Translations under genes and position numbers: made by a program
Shown: one piece after another, positions 44,799 to 54,304 of the stretch
How positions within the stretch are numbered: position 1 is the first letter of the stretch
Layout of the letters: the number at the start of each line of letters is the position of its first letter
NCBI RefSeq assembly: GCF_002920915.1
Contig: NZ_PQVF01000001.1
Coordinates: 62,001 to 126,000, forward strand
Length of the DNA: 64,000 nt
Direction of reading: 5' to 3'
Origin: Solitalea longa
Lineage (GTDB): Bacteria > Bacteroidota > Bacteroidia > Sphingobacteriales > Sphingobacteriaceae
Notes under the pieces: model-generated
The model's input: only the letters and a program-made list of their open reading frames with translations
Database searches by the model: none
What the model was told of the DNA's origin: nothing

Positions 44799-45464
44799 TT
44801 AATTTTTTGGTAAAGGAGCACCCACGGCTATATCACAACGATGCCCAGGCTGCCCATGAGGAGGGTTCATCCCTTCAGGTGTTATTGCAGAAACCGGTGC
44901 GGGAACAGTTTGCGGTTGAGAGGATACGGAAACCGGAGCTGCAGAATTACTCTGGTTTACAGCAGCTGTTTTTGGTTTTGAATTTAGCGGAGCTCCCACT
45001 GCAATATCGCATCTGTGCCCTCGCTGACCGTGTGGAGGGTTCATGCCTGGCTTGGTGGCCGTTGTTATAGGAGCCTGTACATTTGCCTGTTTTACAGAGG
45101 GTGCCGTGCCATTACTTGGTTGTGTTCCCTGACTTTTATTGGAAGTAAGCATTTGAGCTGGTGTGGATAAAGAAGCTCCAACTGGAATATCGCACCGATG
45201 GCCGGGTTGACCATGAGCAGGGTTTACAGGATTCACTCCTGGTGATTGTCCGAAGTTTTGAGAGGAAGGAACACTAACTGAGCTTGCTTTGCTTGTATTG
45301 GAAACAACCTTTTGGGCATTTTGTGCAGCTCTTAAGTTATTTACAATCATGGCATTTTTAGCTTGATCTGCAGGTGCCACAGCAACTGTTGCGGGCTTCT
45401 CCTGATTACAGGAAACTAAAAATAAAGCTGATAAAAATGAAATGGTAACGTAAGCTTGTTTCAT
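44799..45464 (-). CDS. Lipoprotein with three HGQxGHRCD repeats
   Basis: A 221-residue lipoprotein, acylated at Cys19 (FLVSC). Three near-identical motifs, NPxHGQxGHRCDIxVGAxL, occur at residues about 81-99, 142-160 and 200-218, separated by about 40 residues of Ala/Ser/Thr/Pro/Gln linker. Each repeat keeps two histidines, one cysteine and one aspartate, a plausible metal- or heme-binding set. I know the motif only as a recurrent feature of exported Bacteroidota proteins, not as a named domain. Function unknown. Confidence 0.8.
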   Translation of the reverse strand: MKQAYVTISFLSALFLVSCNQEKPATVAVAPADQAKNAMIVNNLRAAQNAQKVVSNTSKASSVSVPSSQNFGQSPGVNPVNPAHGQPGHRCDIPVGASLSTPAQMLTSNKSQGTQPSNGTAPSVKQANVQAPITTATKPGMNPPHGQRGHRCDIAVGAPLNSKPKTAAVNQSNSAAPVSVSSQPQTVPAPVSAITPEGMNPPHGQPGHRCDIAVGAPLPKN

Positions 45465-45544
45465 ACAGTTAGGTCAATAATAGAAAGTACATAAATCTAA
45501 ACTTTCTTTTATAATCTAACCTTAGTTTTTCATTAAAGCTACAG

Positions 45545-46231
45545 TCATTTAATATGATCAATCATTGCCTCTGCTACCAGATCAGATGAAGCAGGGTTTT
45601 GACCGGTAAACAACAAACCATCATGTTGAGCAAATGGTTTAAAATCGTCCCCTTTCCGGTAATCGGCTCCAAGGTTTAGTAACTCAGTTTCCAGTAAAAA
45701 AGGAACTACATGGGTTAAACCAACCAATTCTTCTTCACTATTAGTAAAACTGGTTAGCTTTTTACCTTTAACAATTGGTTCCCCTTTTTCGTTTCGCAAA
45801 GCAACCAAGCCCACCACACCATGGCAAACCGCACCTATCGATTTGTTTTGTTTATGAAAAGTTTCCAATAATTCTTTTAGGTCATAATTGTCTGCTAAGT
45901 CCCACATGGGCCCATGACCGCCCGGCAGAAACACCATATCAAAGTCGTCAGCCTTAACTTCTTCAATCTTTTTGGAATTAGTCAATTTATTTAGCGCTTC
46001 CTGATCGTTCTTAAAGCGTTCGGAGCTCGGAGTGCTAGACTCAGGCTCTTCACTCTTTGGATCAAGAGGAACCGCTCCTCCTTTAGGTGAAACAATGGTA
46101 ATATTGGCTCCGGCATCTTTAAAAACATAATACGGAGTTGCCAATTCCTCGAGCCAAACCCCAGTTTTATGGCCTGTTTTACCTAAGTCGTTATGAGAGG
46201 TGGTTACAAGAAGCACATTTAGATTTTTCAT
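45545..46231 (-). CDS. DJ-1/PfpI family (class I glutamine amidotransferase-like) protein
   Basis: A 228-residue protein of the Hsp31-like group in the DJ-1 superfamily. The nucleophile elbow is GAVCHGVVGLVAL and the upstream VFLPGGHGPMWDL loop is present, together with an acidic residue early on. Members are glyoxalase-III or deglycase-type enzymes or chaperones that meet reactive aldehydes. The alcohol dehydrogenase that follows in the same direction also fits aldehyde detoxification, although a hairpin separates them. Confidence 0.88.
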   Translation of the reverse strand: MKNLNVLLVTTSHNDLGKTGHKTGVWLEELATPYYVFKDAGANITIVSPKGGAVPLDPKSEEPESSTPSSERFKNDQEALNKLTNSKKIEEVKADDFDMVFLPGGHGPMWDLADNYDLKELLETFHKQNKSIGAVCHGVVGLVALRNEKGEPIVKGKKLTSFTNSEEELVGLTHVVPFLLETELLNLGADYRKGDDFKPFAQHDGLLFTGQNPASSDLVAEAMIDHIK

Positions 46232-46254
46232 TTGCTTGTATTTTTAAGTGGTAA

Positions 46255-46291
46255 ACAAAGCGGCCCATTCATTAGAAATAAGCCGCTTTGT
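46255..46291 (-). terminator. Hairpin after the alcohol dehydrogenase
   Basis: Arms acaaagcggc (46255-46264) and gccgctttgt (46282-46291) are perfectly complementary. The tail on the minus strand is weak (ttta), so it may end or only attenuate transcription into the DJ-1 gene. Confidence 0.6.
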
Positions 46292-46307
46292 CAATATTTA
46301 TCACCTG

Positions 46308-47351
46308 TTAGAGCGTAGCCATATCAATTACAAAACGATAATGAACGTCACCTTTAAGCATGCGCTCATAAGCTTCATTAATTTGATTCATGGAAACTAT
46401 CTCAACATCCGACATAATGTTATGTTCGGCGCAATAGTCGAGCATTTCCTGGGTTTCTTTAATGCCTCCAATTAATGAACCGGCTAAGCGACGGCGTTTA
46501 GCAATAAGGTTAAATGTTTGAATCTTTGGCGATTCAGGAGGAACACCTAATAAAACCATGGTTCCATTAAGTCGCAATAAATTCAAATAAACATTTAAGT
46601 CATGTTCCGCCGAAACCGTATCAATAATAAAATCGAAGTAATTGGTTACTCCTTTCAGCTGTTCTTCTTCTTTGGTTACCACAAATTTATGTGCTCCCAA
46701 ATCCTTTGCATCTTTCTCTTTTGATGGAGAAGTACTAAGTACAGTAACTTCGGCGCCCATGGATGCTGCAAGTTTAACGGCCATGTGACCCAATCCTCCT
46801 AAGCCAAGAACACCAACTTTATGCCCTTTACCAATTTTCCACTCTTTTAATGGAGAATAGGTTGTAATGCCCGCGCAAAGTAAAGGCGCTACTCGTTTAA
46901 GGTCGAGTTTATCTGAAATGCTAAGCACAAAGCTTTCGTCAACAACAATTTGGTTTGAATAACCGCCGTATGTTGGTGTTTTCATGTCCATTTCAACGCT
47001 ATTGTATGTTCCCACCCAATGCACCTCACAGTATTGTTCATAACCCTGCACACAGCTGGAGCAGGTACGGCACGAATCAACTAAACAACCCACGCCTGCC
47101 AGATCGCCCGCTTTAAAGCCAGTCACTTTTTCACCAACCTTAATCACTTTACCCACGATTTCGTGACCGGGCACCATCGGGAAGATAGAGCCTCCCCACT
47201 CATCGCGAACTTGGTGAATGTCGGAGTGACAAACACCGCAATATTGAATTTCAATCTGAACGTCAAACGGACCTACTTCCCGACGTTCGAAATTAAATGG
47301 CGCCAAGGGCGCTTTTGCCTGAGGGGCGGCATAACCTTTTACTTGAATCAT
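46308..47351 (-). CDS. Zinc-dependent NAD(P) alcohol dehydrogenase
   Basis: A 347-residue medium-chain dehydrogenase/reductase of the cinnamyl-alcohol-dehydrogenase type. Catalytic zinc ligands occur in CGVCHSDIHQ and GHEIVGKV, structural zinc ligands in CLVDSCRTCSSCVQGYEQYC, and the cofactor fold in GVLGLGGLGHMAVKLA. The likely reaction is NADPH-linked reduction of aldehydes to alcohols. It lies upstream of the DJ-1 family gene in the same direction. Confidence 0.92.
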   Translation of the reverse strand: MIQVKGYAAPQAKAPLAPFNFERREVGPFDVQIEIQYCGVCHSDIHQVRDEWGGSIFPMVPGHEIVGKVIKVGEKVTGFKAGDLAGVGCLVDSCRTCSSCVQGYEQYCEVHWVGTYNSVEMDMKTPTYGGYSNQIVVDESFVLSISDKLDLKRVAPLLCAGITTYSPLKEWKIGKGHKVGVLGLGGLGHMAVKLAASMGAEVTVLSTSPSKEKDAKDLGAHKFVVTKEEEQLKGVTNYFDFIIDTVSAEHDLNVYLNLLRLNGTMVLLGVPPESPKIQTFNLIAKRRRLAGSLIGGIKETQEMLDYCAEHNIMSDVEIVSMNQINEAYERMLKGDVHYRFVIDMATL

Positions 47352-47445
47352 TTTAAAAATTGATTAAATAATATTGTTCGATAGATAAACCAAGGTCGTT
47401 TTACGACACGAAGCAAGAACTAAAATGGAATGTGAAAAAGAGAAA

Positions 47446-47480
47446 ACACAAATGCCCTTATCTTGTTTGGGCATTTGTGT
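47446..47480 (-). terminator. Terminator of the small RDD gene
   Basis: Perfect 12-base arms acacaaatgccc (47446-47457) and gggcatttgtgt (47469-47480). On the minus strand it runs into ttttctctttttc. Confidence 0.8.
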
Positions 47481-47550
47481 AATTGCATGCTTTATAAAAT
47501 TAATAAAGCAAAAGCGGGAATGCAAAGAAGAATAAGTATTTAAAACAAGC

Positions 47551-48003
47551 TTAATATTGATCTTCCGGAGTCACGTACTGCTCTTGATCAAATATGTCGA
47601 CAACAATGGTTTTGGCAATCAAATCACCAAAGCGCTGATGTTTTTCAGTAAACTTCAAGGCGAGAATGCCCGGAATTCCACAGCAAAATATATCAATAGG
47701 ATCGAGAAGTCTTCGCAGGAATGCCTGGGTCATTCCAATGGTATTGCGTGTGTCGGTTATTACTTTTAATCCCATTGATTGAAATCCTAAGGTTCCTCCC
47801 CAGATTCCTTCAATAATTACAAAATAGAATATCCAAAACACAACAACAGGGAAAACGATATCCCATTCATAAAAGGTGAATTTACCATCTGTTTGTTTCC
47901 CAAGAACAGCGAGATAGTAATAAAAAACAATTGAAAAAATCAGGTAATCCAGAATTGCGGCACTAATTCGTTTCCGAAAGTTCGATTTAATTTTTAATTC
48001 CAT
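47551..48003 (-). CDS. RDD family membrane protein (small)
   Basis: A 150-residue membrane protein of the RDD family: first helix with FRKRISAAILDYLIFSIVFYYY (the conserved R and D), a second helix, and the GTLGFQSMGLKVI segment. Family members are poorly understood; some are Na+/H+ antiporters. It follows DUF58 in the same direction by 46 bases, so it may be the last gene of the envelope operon. Confidence 0.85.
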   Translation of the reverse strand: MELKIKSNFRKRISAAILDYLIFSIVFYYYLAVLGKQTDGKFTFYEWDIVFPVVVFWIFYFVIIEGIWGGTLGFQSMGLKVITDTRNTIGMTQAFLRRLLDPIDIFCCGIPGILALKFTEKHQRFGDLIAKTIVVDIFDQEQYVTPEDQY

Positions 48004-48049
48004 AAAGCAATTGATGGTTATGTGGTTAAATTTTTTTGGTACTATTTCT

Positions 48050-49381
48050 TTATATCAACCCCCTTGCTTTAAACTCCAGGTATCGGTTTAGGGTATTAAC
48101 GGTAAGCTTAGCCGGAGGGGTTAATAGTGTGTGGACTCCATGCTGATTCAGTTCTTTTACAATCAGTTTTTTGTCGTAAACAAACTTCTCAGCAATGGTT
48201 TTCAGATAAATTTCTTCCGTATTGGCCGGTCTTGAGTTTAGCAACTCATCCATCTCCGTATTTTCAAAAAATACGGTAAGCACCAGGTGATGCTTGGCTA
48301 ACTGCAATAGGAAGGGCAATTGTCGACGCATAGCTGCCAAACTTTCAAAATTGGTAAACAGTACCAATAAGCTGCGTTGATTAATATTTACACGGATATT
48401 GGCAAACAGCTTATCGTAATCCGATTCCTTAAACTGAGTGCGCTGATTGTAGAGCAACTCTAAAATATGTTGCAAATGAACCGGCTTTTTATCGGCCTTA
48501 AGAATACTGCTGATCTTATTGGAAAACGTAATTATACCCGCCTTATCACCTTTGATCATGGCCGAATTGGCTAATACAAGTGAAGCGTTGATTGAATAAT
48601 CAAGTAGGCTCATTCCCTCAAAAGGCATTTGCATAACCCTGCCCTTATCGATAATGCAATAAACTTGCTGCGATTTCTCATCCTGGTAGTTATTCACCAT
48701 CAATGATCCTTTACGTGCCGTTGCCTTCCAGTTGATTGTACGGGTATCATCGCCTGCAACGTAGGTTTTAATCTGCTCGAATTCTGAACTATGCCCAATC
48801 CTTCGGATCCGTTTTATCCCCAGCTCAGGCAAACGGTTGGAAATGGCCATTAACTCATATTTGCGCATCTGGATAAATGAAGGATACACCGGAACGGTTT
48901 TTCCCTGATCAAATCGAAAACGGCGACGAGTCAGCCCAATTACAGTAGAGATAAAAATGTTAATTGCTCCAAATTCGTATTCCCCTCGCTTAACCGGTCG
49001 AAGCCAGTAACGTAATGTTTTTGATTCCCCGCTTTTCAGGGTTTCCTTAAACAGCACATCTCTTTTTTGAAACTGGTGCGGAATTTCATCAATAACCTTA
49101 ACGTATGTCCCAAATGTATAGCGGTTTTCGAGATATAGATAGATCTCATTCTCACTACCGTTTGATAGCTTTTCGGCCATTTCTCTACGCGCAAAGAAAC
49201 CTTCTTTCAGCAAGAAAACAGAAAGGTAATCAATAAGAGTAAGTACTATAAAAACGGCAAAGATCGCCTTTGCCGAACCGTATAAAAGTGGCAGAAAAAA
49301 GGAAACAACGAACAGCACCCCACAACTAACCAGCAGGGTGAAGAATCGATTGCTTAGGTATAAGTCCTTAATGAAACGCAC
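48050..49381 (-). CDS. DUF58 domain protein
   Basis: A 443-residue protein with two N-terminal transmembrane helices (about 13-55), a cytoplasmic beta-rich part, and the DUF58 domain with the signature YVAGDDTRTINWKATARKG. After it comes a von Willebrand A-like fold (VYCIIDKGRVM..., in place of a full DxSxS). DUF58 proteins travel with MoxR ATPases, which are believed to act on them. Its start overlaps the moxR stop by one base. Confidence 0.9.
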   Translation of the reverse strand: MRFIKDLYLSNRFFTLLVSCGVLFVVSFFLPLLYGSAKAIFAVFIVLTLIDYLSVFLLKEGFFARREMAEKLSNGSENEIYLYLENRYTFGTYVKVIDEIPHQFQKRDVLFKETLKSGESKTLRYWLRPVKRGEYEFGAINIFISTVIGLTRRRFRFDQGKTVPVYPSFIQMRKYELMAISNRLPELGIKRIRRIGHSSEFEQIKTYVAGDDTRTINWKATARKGSLMVNNYQDEKSQQVYCIIDKGRVMQMPFEGMSLLDYSINASLVLANSAMIKGDKAGIITFSNKISSILKADKKPVHLQHILELLYNQRTQFKESDYDKLFANIRVNINQRSLLVLFTNFESLAAMRRQLPFLLQLAKHHLVLTVFFENTEMDELLNSRPANTEEIYLKTIAEKFVYDKKLIVKELNQHGVHTLLTPPAKLTVNTLNRYLEFKARGLI

Positions 49382-50400
49382 TATCTTGGAACTTCAATTT
49401 TTTGGACAATCAGTTTGATGATTTCATCGGCGGAAGCACCTTCCATTTCTTTCTCCGGTGTAAGAATGATACGATGACGCAATACCGGATAAGTAAGTTC
49501 CTGTATATCTTCTGGAGTTACAAAGTCACGACCTCTGATAGCGGCTAATGCTTTAGCGGAATTTAACAATGCCACTGAGGCGCGTGTAGAAGCCCCCAAG
49601 TACAGGAATTTGTTATCGCGTGTACTGTTCACAATTTGAGCGATGTACTCGAGCAATTTCGGTTCAACATGCACCTGGCGGATCTTATCACGTAAAGACG
49701 TAATAGTTGCTGAATCTAAAACTGCCTTCACTTCATCCAGTTTATTGGCAAAGCCGGTGTGGTGACCGTTTAATATTTGCACTTCTTCCTCTAATGAAGG
49801 ATATTTTACCTCAATTTTAAACAGGAAACGGTCGAGTTGCGCTTCCGGCAAACGATAAGTTCCTTCCTGATCAATTGGATTTTGGGTGGCCATAACCAAG
49901 AACGGGAACGCCATCGGGTAGGTTACTCCATCGTTTGTTACCTGACGCTCTTCCATTACCTCGAATAAAGCAGATTGTGTTTTTGCCGGCGATCGGTTGA
50001 TCTCATCAATAAGAATGATGTTTGAAAAAATCGGGCCTTGTTTAAACTCGAAAGTGGAGGTTGAAGGCATATACACCGAAGTTCCCAATACATCCGAAGG
50101 CATTAGATCAGGTGTAAACTGAATGCGGCTAAAGTTTGAATGGATAGTTTTGGCCATGAGCTTTGCCGTTAATGTTTTGGCAACCCCCGGAACGCCTTCG
50201 ATAAGTACGTGACCATCGGCAAAAATAGCTGTTATCAGCAATTCAATAAAGCTTTGCTGTCCCACAATTACCTTAGCCAATTCCTCTTTGATCTGGCTTA
50301 TACTTTTATTTAATTGTTCAAAATCAATACGCGACTGAAATACCGGGGTTTCTTCTGAACCTGTCGATACTGTTTCCATGTTATTTTCCAAGGTTTCCAA
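49381..50400 (-). CDS. MoxR family AAA+ ATPase
   Basis: A 339-residue AAA+ ATPase: Walker A GVPGVAKT, Walker B IILIDEINR, sensor I MATQNPIDQEGTYRLPEAQLDRF and a C-terminal lid. MoxR proteins act as chaperone-like ATPases in complex maturation. The gene lies between DUF4350 (38 bases) and DUF58 (1-base overlap), an order found widely in bacteria. Confidence 0.93.
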   Translation of the reverse strand: METLENNMETVSTGSEETPVFQSRIDFEQLNKSISQIKEELAKVIVGQQSFIELLITAIFADGHVLIEGVPGVAKTLTAKLMAKTIHSNFSRIQFTPDLMPSDVLGTSVYMPSTSTFEFKQGPIFSNIILIDEINRSPAKTQSALFEVMEERQVTNDGVTYPMAFPFLVMATQNPIDQEGTYRLPEAQLDRFLFKIEVKYPSLEEEVQILNGHHTGFANKLDEVKAVLDSATITSLRDKIRQVHVEPKLLEYIAQIVNSTRDNKFLYLGASTRASVALLNSAKALAAIRGRDFVTPEDIQELTYPVLRHRIILTPEKEMEGASADEIIKLIVQKIEVPR

Positions 50401-50438
50401 ACTATTTAAATTACTTTATACTTATCTCGTTTGATCTT

Positions 50439-51635
50439 TTACTTGCGCGACGAAGTTTTAGTGATCGAAACGAATTCATAAAAATCTTCAATTAATATAT
50501 TAAGCTGCATTAGCTCTGTTTCCGAAAGTTCATAATTATCAGGAAGCACCCTTACCCACCGCGCCATTTCAAAAAGTTGTTGCATTTTATCTTTATCCCA
50601 ACCGGTTTTTACGGTAAAATGAGTAATAAAATCATTGTCGAGTTCATTTGTACGCTCAAAAAAATGGGTTCGTATGTATTCAAGTAAGAAGTTAACTTTC
50701 TTCTTGGCTGCATCGGTATGGTTGGCATTATTAAAATACAAAGCACCGATCACTTTGGTAAAATCCAGCGTATTATTAGCCAATGGCGGTACGATTGGAA
50801 TGATTCGCTGCCGGCGTTTTGCTTCGAAAATGATGAAAACCAAAGTGCCCAGGATCATAATGTAATAAGCCCATTGCAATGCGGGATAATCAAACAATAC
50901 CCGGAAAATGTCGTCAGCTCCAGAGCGGCCTTGTTTTAAATATTCGTCCCAAATAACAGGCTTCACCGGCAAATAGGAAAAACTTTTAAAAGCATAATCG
51001 CTGGTAGCTTTGTCAAGTACGAAAAAGTTGGCGAAAGCGGTTGAATTGGTATTCAAATAGAAGTTACCCTTACCGTGCCTAACTTTTATAAAATCGGGTT
51101 TTCCCGAAAGTTTTCTGCCTAAAACTAACGTACGTTTAGCATCAACCGAATCAAAAAAACTGTTGTCACGGGGCTGTTTAAATTTATACAGCGTTTCCTC
51201 GCTACTCCAAACTAATTTTGTGGAATATTCCTTTTCATCCACCTCATATTCTGTTTCCACTCCCAGTGTATCGGCCAGCTTACCACTAATAGAAGAGGCG
51301 GCAATAAAAACTGAGTTACCGCGGTAAACGAAATCAAGTAGTTTGGTTACGTCGTTGGTGTCAGCAAAAAAAGTTGGCGCTACAAAAATGTAATTACCTG
51401 AACTATCAATCGTTTCACTTAGCTGGTTAAAAACAGGCAGGCGAGATGAAACAATTTTCTGCTTTGGAAAAACCTCTTTTAAAAGTTTAAACGTTGCATA
51501 TGACCCAAAGGGTATTTTATCCTTGTTTGATAAGGTAATCGTCCAATTAATTGGCTTCGGCCGATAATAATCAACAAAGGCATAAGCAAGGATCATTACA
51601 ACCAGTATTGCTATGTATTTCCTATTCCCTTTCAT
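50439..51635 (-). CDS. DUF4350 domain membrane protein
   Basis: A 398-residue protein. A transmembrane helix (about 7-24) is followed by a periplasmic domain resembling a class I glutamine-amidotransferase/flavodoxin-like fold (DUF4350: NKDKIPFGSYATFKLLKEVFP..., NYIFVAPTF), then a second transmembrane helix near 265 (YYIMILGTLVFIIFEA) and a cytoplasmic helical tail. Its first 4 bases overlap the DUF4129 gene. Unknown role within the MoxR operon. Confidence 0.85.
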   Translation of the reverse strand: MKGNRKYIAILVVMILAYAFVDYYRPKPINWTITLSNKDKIPFGSYATFKLLKEVFPKQKIVSSRLPVFNQLSETIDSSGNYIFVAPTFFADTNDVTKLLDFVYRGNSVFIAASSISGKLADTLGVETEYEVDEKEYSTKLVWSSEETLYKFKQPRDNSFFDSVDAKRTLVLGRKLSGKPDFIKVRHGKGNFYLNTNSTAFANFFVLDKATSDYAFKSFSYLPVKPVIWDEYLKQGRSGADDIFRVLFDYPALQWAYYIMILGTLVFIIFEAKRRQRIIPIVPPLANNTLDFTKVIGALYFNNANHTDAAKKKVNFLLEYIRTHFFERTNELDNDFITHFTVKTGWDKDKMQQLFEMARWVRVLPDNYELSETELMQLNILIEDFYEFVSITKTSSRK

Positions 51636-52354
51636 TTGCCGTTGATTTGTTTTTGAAATGCGAGAAATGTGCCTCTAATTGAATTAAAATCGTGTTCGCC
51701 TAAACTAAACTCCCCATACCAAACGTATTCAAAACTCATAGTCATTTGCTGAAAGTCGGTTTTAAGATGAGAGGAACTAAGCTCATTCATATAACAACTG
51801 TTCGTTTTTTCAGGTTTCCAAGCAATCAATCCACTTTCGTCTAATTGTTTCAACGCTTTCAGGTAATACAACCTAACGGCTAACCGGTAATTTTTGCGAT
51901 CGAGCGCCTCCCCAATCAGTTGATCAAAGTCCATTTTTCGAACATCTTCATTAACCGTTTCATATGGTAAATCAACATTCACCTTTTTGCGTTGGAACAG
52001 ATCAGTGAATCTAACACCAGCCAACTTCAAAATAACCCAAACGGCAACAAGGATAATAATGGTAATAAACACATATTGCCAAAAGTTATCATACCCTAAT
52101 CCACCAAATAGTTTATCCAGCCATTTGCCGATCCAGCGTAAAAACTTACCCCACCAATTTGGCGGAGGAGCAACGTCGCGCTGATATTGAAAGTCAGGAT
52201 CTCCGGCAAATTTCTCAATACTTGCCCTAGCTGGTAAACGAGGGACAAGCCTGGTTGTGTCATTTACATAAGCATTTGCTGTCGCAAAAAGCCTGTTGGA
52301 TAAAAGCAAAACGTTTAATAAGATAAAAGAACAGATCTTAGAAATCTTCTTCAT
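51632..52354 (-). CDS. DUF4129 domain membrane protein
   Basis: A 240-residue protein with a signal peptide, a periplasmic stretch, a transmembrane helix (about 92-112: YVFITIIILVAVWVILKL) and a cytoplasmic DUF4129 domain (LIGEALDRKNYRLAVRLYYLKALKQLDESGLI, then YVWYGEFSLGEHDF). DUF4129 is regularly linked with MoxR/DUF58. It overlaps both neighbouring genes (17 bases and 4 bases), so the operon is translated as one unit. Confidence 0.88.
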   Translation of the reverse strand: MKKISKICSFILLNVLLLSNRLFATANAYVNDTTRLVPRLPARASIEKFAGDPDFQYQRDVAPPPNWWGKFLRWIGKWLDKLFGGLGYDNFWQYVFITIIILVAVWVILKLAGVRFTDLFQRKKVNVDLPYETVNEDVRKMDFDQLIGEALDRKNYRLAVRLYYLKALKQLDESGLIAWKPEKTNSCYMNELSSSHLKTDFQQMTMSFEYVWYGEFSLGEHDFNSIRGTFLAFQKQINGK

Positions 52355-53249
52355 TATCGGTCATTGGTTGTGATTCTCCAATTTGTTCGATCTCTTCAAG
52401 TAAGCCTATTCCTTCCTTGCGTTCTACAAGATTAAAATATTGAAACCCGATGGCCACGGCCGGAAGTGAGAATAACATGGATACACCGATGATTGCAACT
52501 GCCGAATAAACGACCACAAGCCCAGAGCTTAGCGAATCAACTATGCCTACATGCAAAGCATTCGCAAGCGTAACAAAGTATACGGGCAGGAAAAACATGT
52601 AATTCGTTACTCCTTGAATAATTCCGATCACCGCTAAAATACCAAAGGTCGACCACCATTTTCCAGAGGTTAAATAAAGCATTCGGTTGAACACATGAAC
52701 AGGAGTCGCCTCTTCCATCAACATAATTATAACACCTAAACTTAAAGGCACTGATATGTAAATAAATCCGCAAAAGAATATGAATGGCCCAATAAAAGGG
52801 ATCATGGATAAAAAGAACATGGCTAAAAATAAAACAATGCTCAGCCCTATCATTGAAAGGATTATATAAACGATCTTTTTCGCAATAACTCTAATGATCT
52901 GTCCGGTTTCAATGGGTTTATATTTATCTGTTAGATACTCTTTCATATACGTGTATACTACCAGGTGTACCAAAAGAAAAGCTAACATCAGCAATAAAAA
53001 ACCCACAACATACCCAACAAAACCAAGTGAGGTAAAGTTGTCGGTGCGCATGGGTCCAGCTCCATTTATGTTGCTAAATATTTGCGTAACAAAAAAAGAC
53101 ATACAAGCAATTGCCACTAATGCCACCGGGCCTACTATAAATAACAAGCTTTTAAATAAAGGCTTAAAGTTTTGCTGTAAGAAGGTGAAAACGGCATTTA
53201 TCTTTTGCCCGAAATCTCGTTCTTCTCTTAAATTAATCTTTTGTTGCAT
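52338..53249 (-). CDS. Multi-pass membrane protein of the MoxR/SpoIIM operon
   Basis: A 303-residue protein with about six transmembrane helices (hydrophobic blocks near 35-55, 75-105, 130-180, 200-235 and 245-265) and no domain I can name with certainty. The membrane pattern recalls the glycerophosphodiester-phosphodiesterase membrane-domain group. It overlaps the SpoIIM gene before it by 17 bases and the DUF4129 gene after it by 17, so it is a regular component of the operon. Confidence 0.8.
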   Translation of the reverse strand: MQQKINLREERDFGQKINAVFTFLQQNFKPLFKSLLFIVGPVALVAIACMSFFVTQIFSNINGAGPMRTDNFTSLGFVGYVVGFLLLMLAFLLVHLVVYTYMKEYLTDKYKPIETGQIIRVIAKKIVYIILSMIGLSIVLFLAMFFLSMIPFIGPFIFFCGFIYISVPLSLGVIIMLMEEATPVHVFNRMLYLTSGKWWSTFGILAVIGIIQGVTNYMFFLPVYFVTLANALHVGIVDSLSSGLVVVYSAVAIIGVSMLFSLPAVAIGFQYFNLVERKEGIGLLEEIEQIGESQPMTDNEEDF

Positions 53250-54243
53250 GTAATTGGTTTTGGTTAGTTAAACGATGGGGGTAAATCACAAAGTAGTAGA
53301 TCACGAAACTGAGCGAACCCAAAATAATAAATAAACTTAAAGCTAACGGCATTTCAGCATAGCGGGTAACAAAGCTTTCTAAAAAACCGGCGGTAATAAA
53401 TACAGGCACCAGGCCAATAACTATTTTCAGACCATTGCGGGCTCCTTGTTTAAATGATTCGAGGCGTGAATAAGTATGCGGAAACAAAATACTGTTACCC
53501 ATAACCAAACCTGCACAACCAGCAATAACAATGGCTGAAATCTCAAGTGTGCCATGAATCCAGATGGAAAGTGCTGAAGCAATCAGCACCCCTTTGGTAT
53601 AAAAGAAATATTGAAAGGCTCCCAGCATTACACCATTGGTAAAAAGAAGCCAGGCAGTGCCCAATGAGAAAATGACCCCGGCAATAAAGGTCATAAACGA
53701 AACCTTAATATTATTTACGGTAATAGACATAAACATGTCTGTTTGCTCCCCGCTTTTATAAATAGCTGTAGGCTCGCCTTTCTCAATATTCTGAATCGTT
53801 TGATTTACATAATGGTCGCCTAGGATTAGTCGCACAAAAGTGTCGTCCATAGCCGAGGATAAGGCCCCTATGGAGACCCCTATAAAAAAGATCAGAAACG
53901 AATAGAACAATTGCTTGCGGTGCTGGGCCATTAACATTGGCAATTCGTACTTCCAAAAACTGATAAAGCGATTATTCTTTTCCTTTTTATTCCTGTAAAT
54001 ACTTAAGTGATATTTTGAGGCCAGCTTATTCAGATAGTTTGTTGTAGCCGAATTTGGGTAAAAGGTTCGGGCGTACGATAAATCATCAGTAAGCTCAATA
54101 AATTGTTCAGCAATTTCATCAGGACTTCCCTCCAGGTTACTTTCGAAGCTTCTCCATTTCGCTTCATTTCTCTGAACAAAAACTATTTCTCGCATTTTTT
54201 TGAACCTAACGTTTTTTTTCGGCGTAAATGTTATACTTGCCAA
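53233..54243 (-). CDS. Stage II sporulation protein M-like membrane protein
   Basis: A 336-residue protein of the SpoIIM family: a cytoplasmic helical N-terminus (REIVFVQRNEAKWRSFE..., LSYARTFYPNS), then about six transmembrane helices with the family's LIFFIGVSIGALSSAMD, GVMLGAFQYFFYTKG and SIWIHGTLEISAIVIAGCAG segments. Bacteroidota do not sporulate; in this group the protein belongs to the MoxR-linked envelope operon. First gene of the minus-strand operon, divergent from the larger RDD gene. Confidence 0.9.
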   Translation of the reverse strand: MASITFTPKKNVRFKKMREIVFVQRNEAKWRSFESNLEGSPDEIAEQFIELTDDLSYARTFYPNSATTNYLNKLASKYHLSIYRNKKEKNNRFISFWKYELPMLMAQHRKQLFYSFLIFFIGVSIGALSSAMDDTFVRLILGDHYVNQTIQNIEKGEPTAIYKSGEQTDMFMSITVNNIKVSFMTFIAGVIFSLGTAWLLFTNGVMLGAFQYFFYTKGVLIASALSIWIHGTLEISAIVIAGCAGLVMGNSILFPHTYSRLESFKQGARNGLKIVIGLVPVFITAGFLESFVTRYAEMPLALSLFIILGSLSFVIYYFVIYPHRLTNQNQLHATKD

Positions 54244-54304
54244 AAAGTATCAGCCAAATATATTTAATTTCGATACATATTAAAGTTGTAACATCAAAAT
54301 CTTT

